The notes: generated by a model not told the origin, from the letters alone. Counted from the first letter of the stretch, positions 1 to 5,841 are shown. The stretch: 6,954 bases of DNA from an uncultured Ruminococcus sp. (GCA_902783755.1 CACZSC010000132.1:1-6954); one strand, 5' to 3'. Program-made: numbers and translations.

Positions 1-114
1 TATGGTTCCGGCGTCGCTGGTGGCTGTAAGCGTCACAACGGCAGCTCTACGTTTTACTCCGTTGAATTCGCATTCAGCTGAAAAATACTGTTTATATACG
101 TCGATCACTTTCAT
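1..114 (-). CDS. Unrecognised protein, N-terminal 38 residues only
   Basis: This is a gene start running off the left edge of the window. The minus strand opens with ATG at 114-112 and stays open for 38 codons, beginning MKVIDVYKQYFSAECEF and reaching AGTI at the edge. A purine-rich ribosome binding site (GAAAGGAC) lies about 6 to 8 bases upstream, which supports this start. No signal peptide or membrane segment is visible, so the product is probably cytoplasmic. The visible part reads like an amphipathic start followed by a beta-strand (AAVVTLTAT). I do not recognise a named family. It lies 50 bases after the zinc-ribbon gene on the same strand with no terminator between, so the two may be expressed together. 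The function is unknown. The coding call rests on the start, the ribosome binding site and the continuous frame. Confidence 0.6.
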   Translation of the reverse strand, partial: MKVIDVYKQYFSAECEFNGVKRRAAVVTLTATSDAGTI

Positions 115-164
115 GTGTTTTGTCCTTTCTTTGCATAAACCTGTGCATTGCTTCTGCTGCCAAC

Positions 165-695
165 TCAGGTCTTTCTTCTCCCGCAGTTCGTGCAGAAGTT
201 CCCATTGTTGTTCCTGTTCCCGCATTCACAGTCCCAGGTCTCACGTGGCTTTCCGCACTCCGTGCAGAACTTTCCCTGGTTCCCGGCGTGCCCACAGGAG
301 CAGGTCCAGCCAGGATTGTCTGCCCAGGTCTTAACAAAATCAAGTATTTCGGGAGGATTGCCGCTTCCGTCGATGAGTTCGATGTGGATCCCTTTGTCTC
401 CGTACCACATATTGCTGAACTTGTACGCCTCTCCGGTCATAATGTTGTGGATGCTGGGGGTTGAGAGGGTGAATCTGAAATCCTCGTCATCTCTGAAGGG
501 GTTCAGAAGGATCGGGAATCCCTGGGTGCTTTCCTCTCTGTTGGCACAGCTGAAGTATGTTTCAAGTCTGATGCCGGAGTTCCTGATGATCGTCATTTTC
601 CCGTCGCATATATCCAGTTTCCAGACACCGTCAGCGGTGGACCATACTCCGTTTACCAGGGGAAAATACTTGTAGCTCGGGTTGATTACCTGCAT
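165..695 (-). CDS. Protein with two C-terminal zinc ribbons
   Basis: This 176-residue protein has an N-terminal beta-rich part (about 1-115) of unknown function and a C-terminal tandem zinc-ribbon module. The two ribbons share the plan W-x-C-x-C-G...F-C-x-x-C-G. The first uses Cys132, Cys134, Cys144 and Cys147. The second uses Cys156, Cys158, Cys168 and Cys171. They repeat with a 24-residue period (Trp130 to Trp154). All eight cysteines are intact, so two structural Zn(II) sites are expected. Such ribbons usually mediate protein or nucleic-acid contacts, and no enzyme motif is seen. No signal peptide or membrane helix is present. The start is well fixed: AAGGAGG at 701-707 (complement) lies 5 bases upstream of the ATG. 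The gap of 73 bases to the GH32 stop is AT-rich and might hold a weak internal promoter, but no good -35/-10 pair was found. The role is unknown. Confidence 0.85.
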   Translation of the reverse strand: MQVINPSYKYFPLVNGVWSTADGVWKLDICDGKMTIIRNSGIRLETYFSCANREESTQGFPILLNPFRDDEDFRFTLSTPSIHNIMTGEAYKFSNMWYGDKGIHIELIDGSGNPPEILDFVKTWADNPGWTCSCGHAGNQGKFCTECGKPRETWDCECGNRNNNGNFCTNCGRRKT

Positions 696-768
696 TTGAA
701 CCTCCTTGTCTGCAAATACTGCAGCACGTTATATATGAGCGGCATGTTCATTCCTATTTATCTATATA

Positions 769-2274
769 TCAGTGTATGTCCGCGAGGGGATAAGCCAGAA
801 TATCGGTACCGGGACATTCAAGAGTGTTCAGCAGACCGTCACAGATATGGCCGGTGCACAGGAATGCGCTGCCGTCTTCCGAATAGATCTCGATGGAGTG
901 TACGTCCTGAATGACCCTTATACTGGCACTTCCGTCCCTGACGGTCACATTCATATCAGGACCGTCTTTCTGGGTCAGCTTCCCGTTTCCCGGATCGATC
1001 AGAAATTCAAGACCGAAAAGCCTGAGCACAGTTTTTCTGTCTGCAGGGACTGACAGGAGTATGTCGTTGGAGCGGCCGGGGAGTTTGAGAGAGTCATTTC
1101 CTGTCTTCGGACTTCCTCTAAGACTCCGGAACTCATCGCAGGGAAGGGCTGTCAGCACGATCTCTCCGGCTGTATTGCGCAGACGCAGTTCCTGCGGCGT
1201 GCACATGCTTCCGTTGAAGGGCATGTCAGGTATATTTGCCCGGTTCCAGCACATGCGTATGACCCTGCCGTCAGGCATGTTCGCAAACGAGTGGGCGGCG
1301 TAGCTGACACCCTGCATCAGGCCTGTACCGCGTTTTTTCGGAACGTAAAGCCCGTTTTCGAACTTTCCGATGACATATGTGTCACGTGCTCCCGTTAGGA
1401 CCCAGTATTTCTCACCGCTTTCAATAAGCTGGAAGAAATCGGGGCACTCCCGGTCGCCTTCCAGCATCATCCTCTGCAGTTCTTCCCAGTGAAGAAGGTC
1501 ATCAGACACAAGCAGCATGAATTCTCCGCTCCCGAGATACAGAGCCATGACATATTTTCCGATCTCGTCGCAGTACACGACCTTGGGATCCCGGTTGCCG
1601 GATACTATGGTATCCACCGCAAGACCGTATTTGGTGAATGTGATCCCGCCGTCGCATGAATACGCGATCCTCTGGGTATAATGGTGCCCGGCGCTCAGGC
1701 CGCTGTCTCCGCCTGCGGCGGTGTAAAAGAGAAGCAACGGGTCATGTTCATTGCATTTCAATCCCGTTACATTTTCCGAGTCCACGAAAGCGGTGCCGGA
1801 ATACATGAGTCCGGTCTCATCGGGGAAAAGGGCTTCTCCCAGCTGTGTCCAGTGAACAAGATCATCGCTTACGGCATGCCCCCAGTGTAGGTTGCCGAAA
1901 ATGGAATCTGCGGGATTGTGCTGGAAGAACAGATGGTACCTGCCTTCATAATATACGGGACCGTTCGGATCGTTGATCCAGCCGTATGCTGCGGTGAAAT
2001 GTGATACCGGACGGAGATTCTCGCGGTAAAGGCCGGGGTCGTCCCATGAATCGGCGAATTCTGGCACGTAGTCCGTTTCCGGATCCGTGCGTATCTCGAA
2101 AGTCTCGCCTTCGAACATGCTTATATCATAAGGTATCACGAAATCGGGAGCGGTGGAGAGCCTTGTTTTCAGCTCATAGACCGTTTTTCCCTCTTTCATG
2201 AAGCGAATTTTCTTGGTCTGGGCGTGCCTGCATACCGGAAGCAGCAGGTAGCGCTTTTCTACAGTGATCTCCAT
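769..2274 (-). CDS. Glycoside hydrolase family 32 beta-fructosidase (levanase/inulinase/sucrase type)
   Basis: This enzyme hydrolyses beta-fructofuranosyl bonds in sucrose, fructo-oligosaccharides, inulin or levan. The GH32 five-bladed propeller covers roughly residues 88-370. Its signature residues are all present: WINDPNG at 99-105 with nucleophile Asp102, the Y-S-G-T-A strand at 158-162, the R-D-P motif at 228-230 (Asp229 stabilises the transition state), and E-C at 276-277 with acid/base Glu276. A beta-rich extension of about 85 residues precedes the catalytic part, as in some levanase-like GH32 proteins. The C-terminal part (about 375-501) fits the usual beta-sandwich. At 501 residues it is full length. 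There is no signal peptide, so it should act in the cytoplasm on imported sugars, yet no sugar transporter or fructokinase is visible nearby. AAGGA lies about 7 bases before the ATG. The gene follows a lipoprotein gene by 38 bases. Exact substrate cannot be read from the sequence. Confidence 0.95.
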   Translation of the reverse strand: MEITVEKRYLLLPVCRHAQTKKIRFMKEGKTVYELKTRLSTAPDFVIPYDISMFEGETFEIRTDPETDYVPEFADSWDDPGLYRENLRPVSHFTAAYGWINDPNGPVYYEGRYHLFFQHNPADSIFGNLHWGHAVSDDLVHWTQLGEALFPDETGLMYSGTAFVDSENVTGLKCNEHDPLLLFYTAAGGDSGLSAGHHYTQRIAYSCDGGITFTKYGLAVDTIVSGNRDPKVVYCDEIGKYVMALYLGSGEFMLLVSDDLLHWEELQRMMLEGDRECPDFFQLIESGEKYWVLTGARDTYVIGKFENGLYVPKKRGTGLMQGVSYAAHSFANMPDGRVIRMCWNRANIPDMPFNGSMCTPQELRLRNTAGEIVLTALPCDEFRSLRGSPKTGNDSLKLPGRSNDILLSVPADRKTVLRLFGLEFLIDPGNGKLTQKDGPDMNVTVRDGSASIRVIQDVHSIEIYSEDGSAFLCTGHICDGLLNTLECPGTDILAYPLADIH

Positions 2275-2312
2275 ATGTTTATCCTTGATCGTTTGGTTTT
2301 GTTGCCGGCAGA

Positions 2313-2834
2313 TCAGATCCCGCCGTCTGACACCTCGCAGACGGTTTCAGCAAATGCTTCAAACCGGACGAGGGCTCCCGGGGCAAAAGTGAACTCCTGA
2401 TATTTCGATCCGTCGCCCGTCCAGTAAAGATATGTCCAGGGTCCGGAGTCACCGGATTCGGTGCTTTCATGCCTTTTGGTCACTGTTCCCGAGTCGAGGA
2501 GCGAGAACAGACTGTTCCACTGCTCTTCGGACAGCAGCACCGTTCCCCAATCCGTTCTGTCGGATTCGGTCAGAGGCCAGTGACTGCCTTCACGTTTATC
2601 ATAATCAACGAAGTACATCCCGTTCTCCGTATAGAATCTGTACCTCAGATATTCCGACGGATCGGTGGATGTGGCGTATGTGTAATAAAATTCCGTTAAT
2701 TCGCTGATCTTTATATCCTTGCCTACTATGAACTCGGCCCGCTCTCTGAAACATCCGGTGAATAAGGCAGAGGATATGATCGTTACGGCGGCCAGAAGGG
2801 CCGCAATGACTGCAGCTGCGATTTTACCTGACAT
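2313..2834 (-). CDS. Putative lipoprotein of unknown function
   Basis: The 173-residue product begins with a lipoprotein signal peptide: a lysine at position 4, a hydrophobic stretch at 5-24, and the lipobox-like F-T-G-C with the candidate lipidated Cys28. Phe at the -3 position is less usual than Leu, but the overall signal is convincing. The mature part is about 145 residues and rich in aromatic residues, for example EFYYTYATSTDPSEYLRYRF at 48-67. It also has a G-D-S-G-P-W-T-Y-L-Y-W segment at 128-138. I do not recognise a named domain. It resembles small clostridial lipoproteins without an assigned role. The ribosome binding site GAGGAG (2842-2847, complement) abuts the stop codon of the upstream peptidase gene, with only 13 bases between the genes, so the two are probably translationally linked. 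It is expected on the outer face of the membrane. Confidence 0.8.
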   Translation of the reverse strand: MSGKIAAAVIAALLAAVTIISSALFTGCFRERAEFIVGKDIKISELTEFYYTYATSTDPSEYLRYRFYTENGMYFVDYDKREGSHWPLTESDRTDWGTVLLSEEQWNSLFSLLDSGTVTKRHESTESGDSGPWTYLYWTGDGSKYQEFTFAPGALVRFEAFAETVCEVSDGGI

Positions 2835-2847
2835 TATTTTTCTCCTC

Positions 2848-3876
2848 TCATTCAGTGAAGGATATGACCTGATTTAAATGATCCACTGTGGCGTTGACTC
2901 CGAATGGGATTATGCACCTCGGCGCCGCGTGGCCTATGCTGACGTTCCAGAGCACCGGAAGGGAAGGATCGTCGATGGTCCTCACAAGGATCTGCTTGTA
3001 TTCCTCGGCGTACGTTCCGTCCATGGGCTTCCCCGCTATGACGCCTGATACGGCTCTGAAGATCCCCCGGTCCCTGAGGGCAAGGATCATTTTTTCGTAA
3101 AGCTCCGGCAGAGGCTTCTCCTCGCTGGTCTCAAGCAGCAGTATCCTGCCTTTCCAGTCTTCGCAGGATGGGAAAAGGCCGTATCTGGCGCACAGTTCCA
3201 CCGAATCCTCATATCTTGTGTTGTCGAATATGTCGAACATGGACTCGACGCAGCCTCCGAGGATCTTTCCCGAAAACACGGGGCTGCCCTGCAGCAGCTC
3301 GAATCCACCGTTCGCATGCCTTATCCTGGGAGTCCCCACCGCCTCCGGACCGAAGGACCTGCGCTCTTCATACCAGTATCCGCTGGGACGTATCTCCCTT
3401 ACGGTGCCCGTGGTTATGAGCTCAGTCAGATATTCTTTCGAGTACGGCAGCATGTCCGTATCGAGTTCGCATACGTCCGCCAGGAACGACTGGCCGTAGA
3501 AAGTCCTGAGCCCGACCTTGTGAAGCATGAAGTGGTTGATCGTGGTATCGGAGAAACCCAGGAAGATCTTATCGCAGACCGCATCCCGGAGCTCATTATG
3601 CCCGAAGAGATATGGCAACAGCCGGTACGTATCGTCTCCTCCTATGGCGCAGAGGATCATGTCCACTTCCGGATCCCTGAAAGCCCTGAGCAGATCCTCC
3701 GCCCTCGCTTCAGGATGCTTCTTTATATATTCCAGTCCCGAGCGGGCGTGCTCCGAGAATCTTACATTCAGACCGAAGTTTTTCAGTCGGTTCACGCCGA
3801 TTTGCACTTCGTGCTCCACCCGTTCCTCGCCTATGATGCCGCTGGACAGGCTGACTATTTCGACTGTTCTTACCAT
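2848..3876 (-). CDS. S66 family serine peptidase (LD-carboxypeptidase / MccF-like)
   Basis: Family S66 enzymes cleave with a Ser-Glu-His triad. Members either trim the tetrapeptide stem of peptidoglycan (LdcA) or detoxify aminoacyl-nucleotide antibiotics such as microcin C7 (MccF). The triad is recognisable: Ser109 in the nucleophile turn G-F-S-D-T-T (107-112), Glu249 in L-L-L-E-T-S-E-E (246-253), and His316 in I-G-H-A-A-P-R (314-320). The oxyanion region A-I-G-G-D-D (77-82) is also typical. The length of 342 residues is nearer the MccF branch than the roughly 300-residue LdcA branch. A loop with Trp168 (S-G-Y-W-Y-E-E, 165-171) may correspond to the MccF specificity tryptophan. No signal peptide is seen, so it is cytoplasmic. 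GGGAGG (3882-3887, complement) lies 5 bases before the ATG. It sits between two lipoprotein genes, 35 bases after one and 13 before the other. The family is certain, but the substrate is not. Confidence 0.93.
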   Translation of the reverse strand: MVRTVEIVSLSSGIIGEERVEHEVQIGVNRLKNFGLNVRFSEHARSGLEYIKKHPEARAEDLLRAFRDPEVDMILCAIGGDDTYRLLPYLFGHNELRDAVCDKIFLGFSDTTINHFMLHKVGLRTFYGQSFLADVCELDTDMLPYSKEYLTELITTGTVREIRPSGYWYEERRSFGPEAVGTPRIRHANGGFELLQGSPVFSGKILGGCVESMFDIFDNTRYEDSVELCARYGLFPSCEDWKGRILLLETSEEKPLPELYEKMILALRDRGIFRAVSGVIAGKPMDGTYAEEYKQILVRTIDDPSLPVLWNVSIGHAAPRCIIPFGVNATVDHLNQVISFTE

Positions 3877-3911
3877 AAACGCCTCCCGGATGTTTCTGAA
3901 ATGATATTGCG

Positions 3912-4331
3912 CTACGGGTTTATATCCACATTTGGAAAAGGAGCTTCATCAGAGAGGATGAACCTGTCCCCGTCTGCGACATTCACGTACATGAATCCGG
4001 ACGAGCCCTCTGCGATGTAGACAAGCTCTCCCTCCTTTACCTGAAAACGGAAAACGAAATCATACAGATTAGGGCTTTCGGTCATGGTCAGGATCCCGTC
4101 TTTGAGCTCCCAGGTCCCGTACCCGATGTAGCTGCTCAGGAAACCAGCGTAGTATGAATACGTGCCGCCTTCCTTTATCTTTATGGAAAAATCTCCGCCT
4201 GCGCCTTCCTTTTCCCATACATATGTCTTACCGGAGACCCCGTCATCCATTTTTCCGCAGGATGAAAGGCACGGCGCCAGGACTGCGACGGTTGCCAGGA
4301 ACAGGATGGCCTTTCTCAATATACGTTTCAT
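3912..4331 (-). CDS. Small lipoprotein with a beta-rich lipocalin-like domain
   Basis: The 139-residue product has a classic lipoprotein signal: K-R-I-L-R-K at the start, a hydrophobic core at 8-20, and the lipobox L-S-S-C with lipidated Cys25. The mature domain (about 33-125) alternates short beta strands. Its pattern is G-K-T-Y-V-W-E-K, then G-G-D-F-S-I-K, T-Y-S-Y-Y-A-G-F-L-S-S-Y-I-G, G-T-W, and G-I-L-T-M-T. This pattern recurs in clostridial lipoproteins and in the sensor-like tails of some BlaR1-type proteins, from memory. It probably forms a small beta barrel, and its ligand is unknown. The ribosome binding site GGAG lies inside the last codons of the upstream acetyltransferase gene. Only 2 bases separate the two genes, so translation is almost certainly coupled. 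It is expected on the outer face of the membrane. Confidence 0.82.
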   Translation of the reverse strand: MKRILRKAILFLATVAVLAPCLSSCGKMDDGVSGKTYVWEKEGAGGDFSIKIKEGGTYSYYAGFLSSYIGYGTWELKDGILTMTESPNLYDFVFRFQVKEGELVYIAEGSSGFMYVNVADGDRFILSDEAPFPNVDINP

Positions 4332-4333
4332 TC

Positions 4334-5215
4334 TTAATCTCCGTTACGGGGATCTTTTTCAGGGTTCAGGCGCACCCATTCGCCGTGCTGCCCCCCGTAC
4401 TCTTTCATTATATCCCCGGCGGTCCGGCCCATGAAATACTCGCCGTATCCGGTGTCATCCATGGAACGGTGCTTTTCCGCCAGCTTAAGGAACTTTGCTT
4501 CATTCATCTGCTCGTTTGTGACATACCGTCCGTTGAAGAACAGGGAATATGTGGTCACAGGGGTGGGCGCGTTCCGGGCCTCGTCCCTGGTTTCGAGACG
4601 GATGGCTTTGAACGGGATGCAGTGCTCTTTCGCGGTCTGCTCCAGCTGAGGTACGTATTTGCCGTTGTAGGGACACTGGCTGGTGTAATAGAGCACATAT
4701 CCGGCCTCGTTCACGCGGGGTTTTTTCGCGCATTCCCGGAATTTCGGAAGCTCTCCTCCTTCGGAGAAGGGAAGATACCACAGCTGGATCCCGTTGTCCG
4801 CCTCGTCGCACACCGTGAAACCTTTGTGTCTGAGGTATTTGGGATCCGCAAGAAAAGGAAGCTTTTTGGCGGATGAAAGGATGCACAGGCCCATTTTCCC
4901 TTTGTTCCGGCTGTCCTTAACGCATTCACCGAGCAGATCGTTTGAGTATCCGTGGCCCTTGAAGGAGCCTGACACCCACAGGCAGTCGATATACATGTAT
5001 CCGTCCGCATCCACGGGCACCCAGGCATTCTCGGCCGGGATGTATTCTATGAAGCATTTTCCGCGTTCAGTGCTTTTGAGGAACACCAGCCCCTCATCGA
5101 ACCGGTCCTTCAGCCAGGCCTTCTTTGAAGATACCTGGATGTCCCTGTTGTTCGAGATCGCGCAGCAGATGTGCTCGCTTTCAAGGTTTTCCTTGGTTAC
5201 TCTGATGTATTCCAT
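4334..5215 (-). CDS. GNAT acetyltransferase with C-terminal YoaP-like / thioredoxin-like region
   Basis: This protein has two parts. Residues 1 to about 150 are a GNAT acetyltransferase fold, which moves acetyl from acetyl-CoA to an amine. The acetyl-CoA pyrophosphate loop is visible as F-K-G-H-G-Y-S (85-91), following the beta strand M-Y-I-D-C-L-W-V. Residues of about 170-245 look like a thioredoxin-type fold: Y-V-L-Y-Y-T-S-Q-C-P-Y (173-183), a helix, P-F-K-A-I-R-L, and P-T-P-V. Only Cys181 stands where a C-x-x-C pair would be; its partner position is Asn184, so disulfide chemistry is unlikely. This two-part layout matches Bacillus YoaP-type acetyltransferases. The physiological substrate is not known. 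The gene starts 6 bases after the metal regulator stops, with only a weak ribosome binding site (AGTGAG), so its translation probably depends on coupling. The 293-residue length is full. Confidence 0.85.
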   Translation of the reverse strand: MEYIRVTKENLESEHICCAISNNRDIQVSSKKAWLKDRFDEGLVFLKSTERGKCFIEYIPAENAWVPVDADGYMYIDCLWVSGSFKGHGYSNDLLGECVKDSRNKGKMGLCILSSAKKLPFLADPKYLRHKGFTVCDEADNGIQLWYLPFSEGGELPKFRECAKKPRVNEAGYVLYYTSQCPYNGKYVPQLEQTAKEHCIPFKAIRLETRDEARNAPTPVTTYSLFFNGRYVTNEQMNEAKFLKLAEKHRSMDDTGYGEYFMGRTAGDIMKEYGGQHGEWVRLNPEKDPRNGD

Positions 5216-5221
5216 GTAAAC

Positions 5222-5605
5222 TCACTTCTTTTCGGATTTCCCGTATTTTGCTGCATGGGCCTTGATCGCGTCGAAGGTCTTTTCGCTTATATAATGCTCT
5301 ATGCGGCAGGCGTCGTTGGAGGCCGTTTCCTCGTCCACACCGAGATCCATCAGCAGGGCCGTCAGCAGGGTATGGCGCTCGTATATGCTCTCCGCCTTTC
5401 TGGTCCCAGATTCCGTCAGCCTCAGGTATCCCGAATCATCCGTGGTCACGAGGCCTTCCTTCCTGAGCAGTCCAAGGGCGCGGCTTACCGAGGGCTTTGA
5501 AAAACCCATGTATTCTCCCACGTCCACTGCCCTTACCTGAGGGGACTTCTGTGAAAGCACGTATATGGTCTCGAGGTACATTTCTCCTGATTCCTGCATA
5601 GCCAT
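5222..5605 (-). CDS. Short DtxR-family metal-dependent repressor, predicted iron-responsive
   Basis: This 127-residue regulator is a winged-helix DNA-binding protein that binds operators when loaded with a divalent metal. The helix-turn-helix lies at about 26-50 (V-D-V-G-E-Y-M-G-F-S-K-P-S-V-S-R), the wing at about 53-65, and the metal-binding dimerisation helices at 66-120. By remembered alignment, the primary site matches DtxR/IdeR: Met9 (DtxR Met10), Cys100 (Cys102), Glu103 (Glu105) and His104 (His106). MntR has Asp8 and Glu99 at the first two positions. Of the ancillary-site ligands only His78 is kept; the places of Glu83 and His98 hold Thr82 and Ser96. The SH3-like C-terminal domain of full DtxR proteins is absent. 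The start is supported by AAGGAG about 10 bases upstream; Met3 is a possible alternative. It is divergent from feoAAB and is the likely repressor at the palindromes at 5742-5824. Confidence 0.92.
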   Translation of the reverse strand: MAMQESGEMYLETIYVLSQKSPQVRAVDVGEYMGFSKPSVSRALGLLRKEGLVTTDDSGYLRLTESGTRKAESIYERHTLLTALLMDLGVDEETASNDACRIEHYISEKTFDAIKAHAAKYGKSEKK

Positions 5606-5646
5606 GGATAGTCATCTCCTTCAAAATCTCATATATATACCAATCC

Positions 5647-5681
5647 AGTATAAGATTACCACATCCTGCGGAAACTTTCAA
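5647..5681 (-). promoter_or_regulatory. Possible promoter of the regulator-led minus-strand unit
   Basis: On the minus strand TTGAAA (complement of 5676-5681) is followed after 17 bases by TAATCT (complement of 5653-5658). A better -10, TATACT (complement of 5647-5652), lies just downstream but without a good -35 at the proper distance. Either would start transcription some 35 to 45 bases before the regulator ATG. The assignment is weak. The feo palindromes lie more than 60 bases upstream of these boxes, so they would not directly block this promoter. Confidence 0.3.
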
Positions 5682-5705
5682 CAGTGGCGGGGCGAAACAG
5701 CGCCT

Positions 5706-5731
5706 TAAAAATCTGAAAAAATATGTGAAAA
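5706..5731 (+). promoter_or_regulatory. A-tract region upstream of the feo -35 (UP-element-like)
   Basis: Three A-tracts (5707-5711, 5716-5721, 5728-5731) are spaced about one helical turn apart directly upstream of the -35 box. This placement is where RNA polymerase alpha subunits contact UP elements, and phased A-tracts also bend DNA. The role is inferred from position and composition only. Confidence 0.4.
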
Positions 5732-5735
5732 GGTG

Positions 5736-5764
5736 TTGACAAGTTAGCACAAGCTAACTATAAT
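5736..5764 (+). promoter_or_regulatory. Consensus housekeeping promoter of feoA-feoA-feoB
   Basis: TTGACA at 5736-5741 and TATAAT at 5759-5764 both match the sigma-70/sigma-A consensus exactly, with the optimal 17-base spacer. The expected transcription start is near 5771, giving a leader of about 76 bases before the first feoA. Such a strong promoter needs a repressor, which fits the operator filling the spacer. Confidence 0.9.
5742..5759 (+). promoter_or_regulatory. Operator 1: palindrome in the promoter spacer
   Basis: AGTTAGC-ACAA-GCTAACT is an inverted repeat with 7-base arms and a 4-base centre. It occupies the whole spacer and touches the first base of the -10 box. Protein bound here would exclude RNA polymerase. 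It shares its core GTTAGC-N4-GCTAAC with the next two palindromes, so it is a likely site for the divergent DtxR-family protein. Confidence 0.85.
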
Positions 5765-5771
5765 GATATTC

Positions 5772-5789
5772 GGTTAGTTGATGCTAACC
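5772..5789 (+). promoter_or_regulatory. Operator 2: palindrome at the expected transcription start
   Basis: GGTTAGT-TGAT-GCTAACC has 7-base arms with one mismatch at the innermost pair (T against G). Its centre is 30 bases from operator 1, close to three helical turns, so proteins on the two sites would sit on nearly the same face. The site covers the predicted +1 region and would reinforce repression. Confidence 0.8.
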
Positions 5790-5806
5790 AATATTTTGCG
5801 CATATA

Positions 5807-5824
5807 GGTTAGCTTAAGCTAACC
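5807..5824 (+). promoter_or_regulatory. Operator 3: perfect 18-base palindrome in the feo leader
   Basis: GGTTAGCTTAAGCTAACC is a perfect palindrome, the best copy of the three. Its centre lies 35 bases from operator 2, and its end is 11 bases before the GGGAGG ribosome binding site. It may act as a roadblock operator. In RNA it would fold into a 7-pair hairpin with a UUAA loop. Confidence 0.82.
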
Positions 5825-5835
5825 AAGCGTATGAC

Positions 5836-5841
5836 GGGAGG
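5836..5841 (+). promoter_or_regulatory. Ribosome binding site of the first feoA; decides between two adjacent ATGs
   Basis: GGGAGG is followed by two consecutive in-frame ATG codons. The first (5847) is 5 bases away and the second (5850) is 8 bases away. The second has the more usual spacing, so the protein may begin at Met2. Confidence 0.75.

Noticed and set aside
2..334. Plus-strand frames at the left edge (110, 114 and 175 codons)
   Set aside because: They are antisense to the zinc-ribbon gene and the partial gene. Their cysteine- and serine-rich sequences are complement artefacts of the cysteine and glycine codons.
710..724. Short inverted repeat CTGCA-AATAC-TGCAG as a terminator between the GH32 and zinc-ribbon genes
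   Set aside because: The 5-pair stem is weak and no T-run follows on the minus strand. It lies directly before the ribosome binding site, so it is more likely chance.
3316..4020. 234-codon open frame on the plus strand
   Set aside because: It lies antisense to the S66 peptidase and lipoprotein genes, which have clear motifs and ribosome binding sites. Its protein shows no domain or plausible composition.
4154..4876. 240-codon open frame on the plus strand
   Set aside because: It is antisense to the well-supported acetyltransferase gene and the end of a lipoprotein gene, and has no recognisable features.
5436..5750. Minus-strand open frame overlapping the regulator start and reaching into the feo promoter
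   Set aside because: It runs in another frame of the regulator gene, has arginine-rich low-information sequence, and lacks a ribosome binding site.
5742..5824. Three similar repeats as a small CRISPR array or mobile-element ends
   Set aside because: The repeats are short palindromes with 12- and 17-base gaps, placed exactly on promoter elements. This fits operators and not CRISPR repeats or transposon ends.
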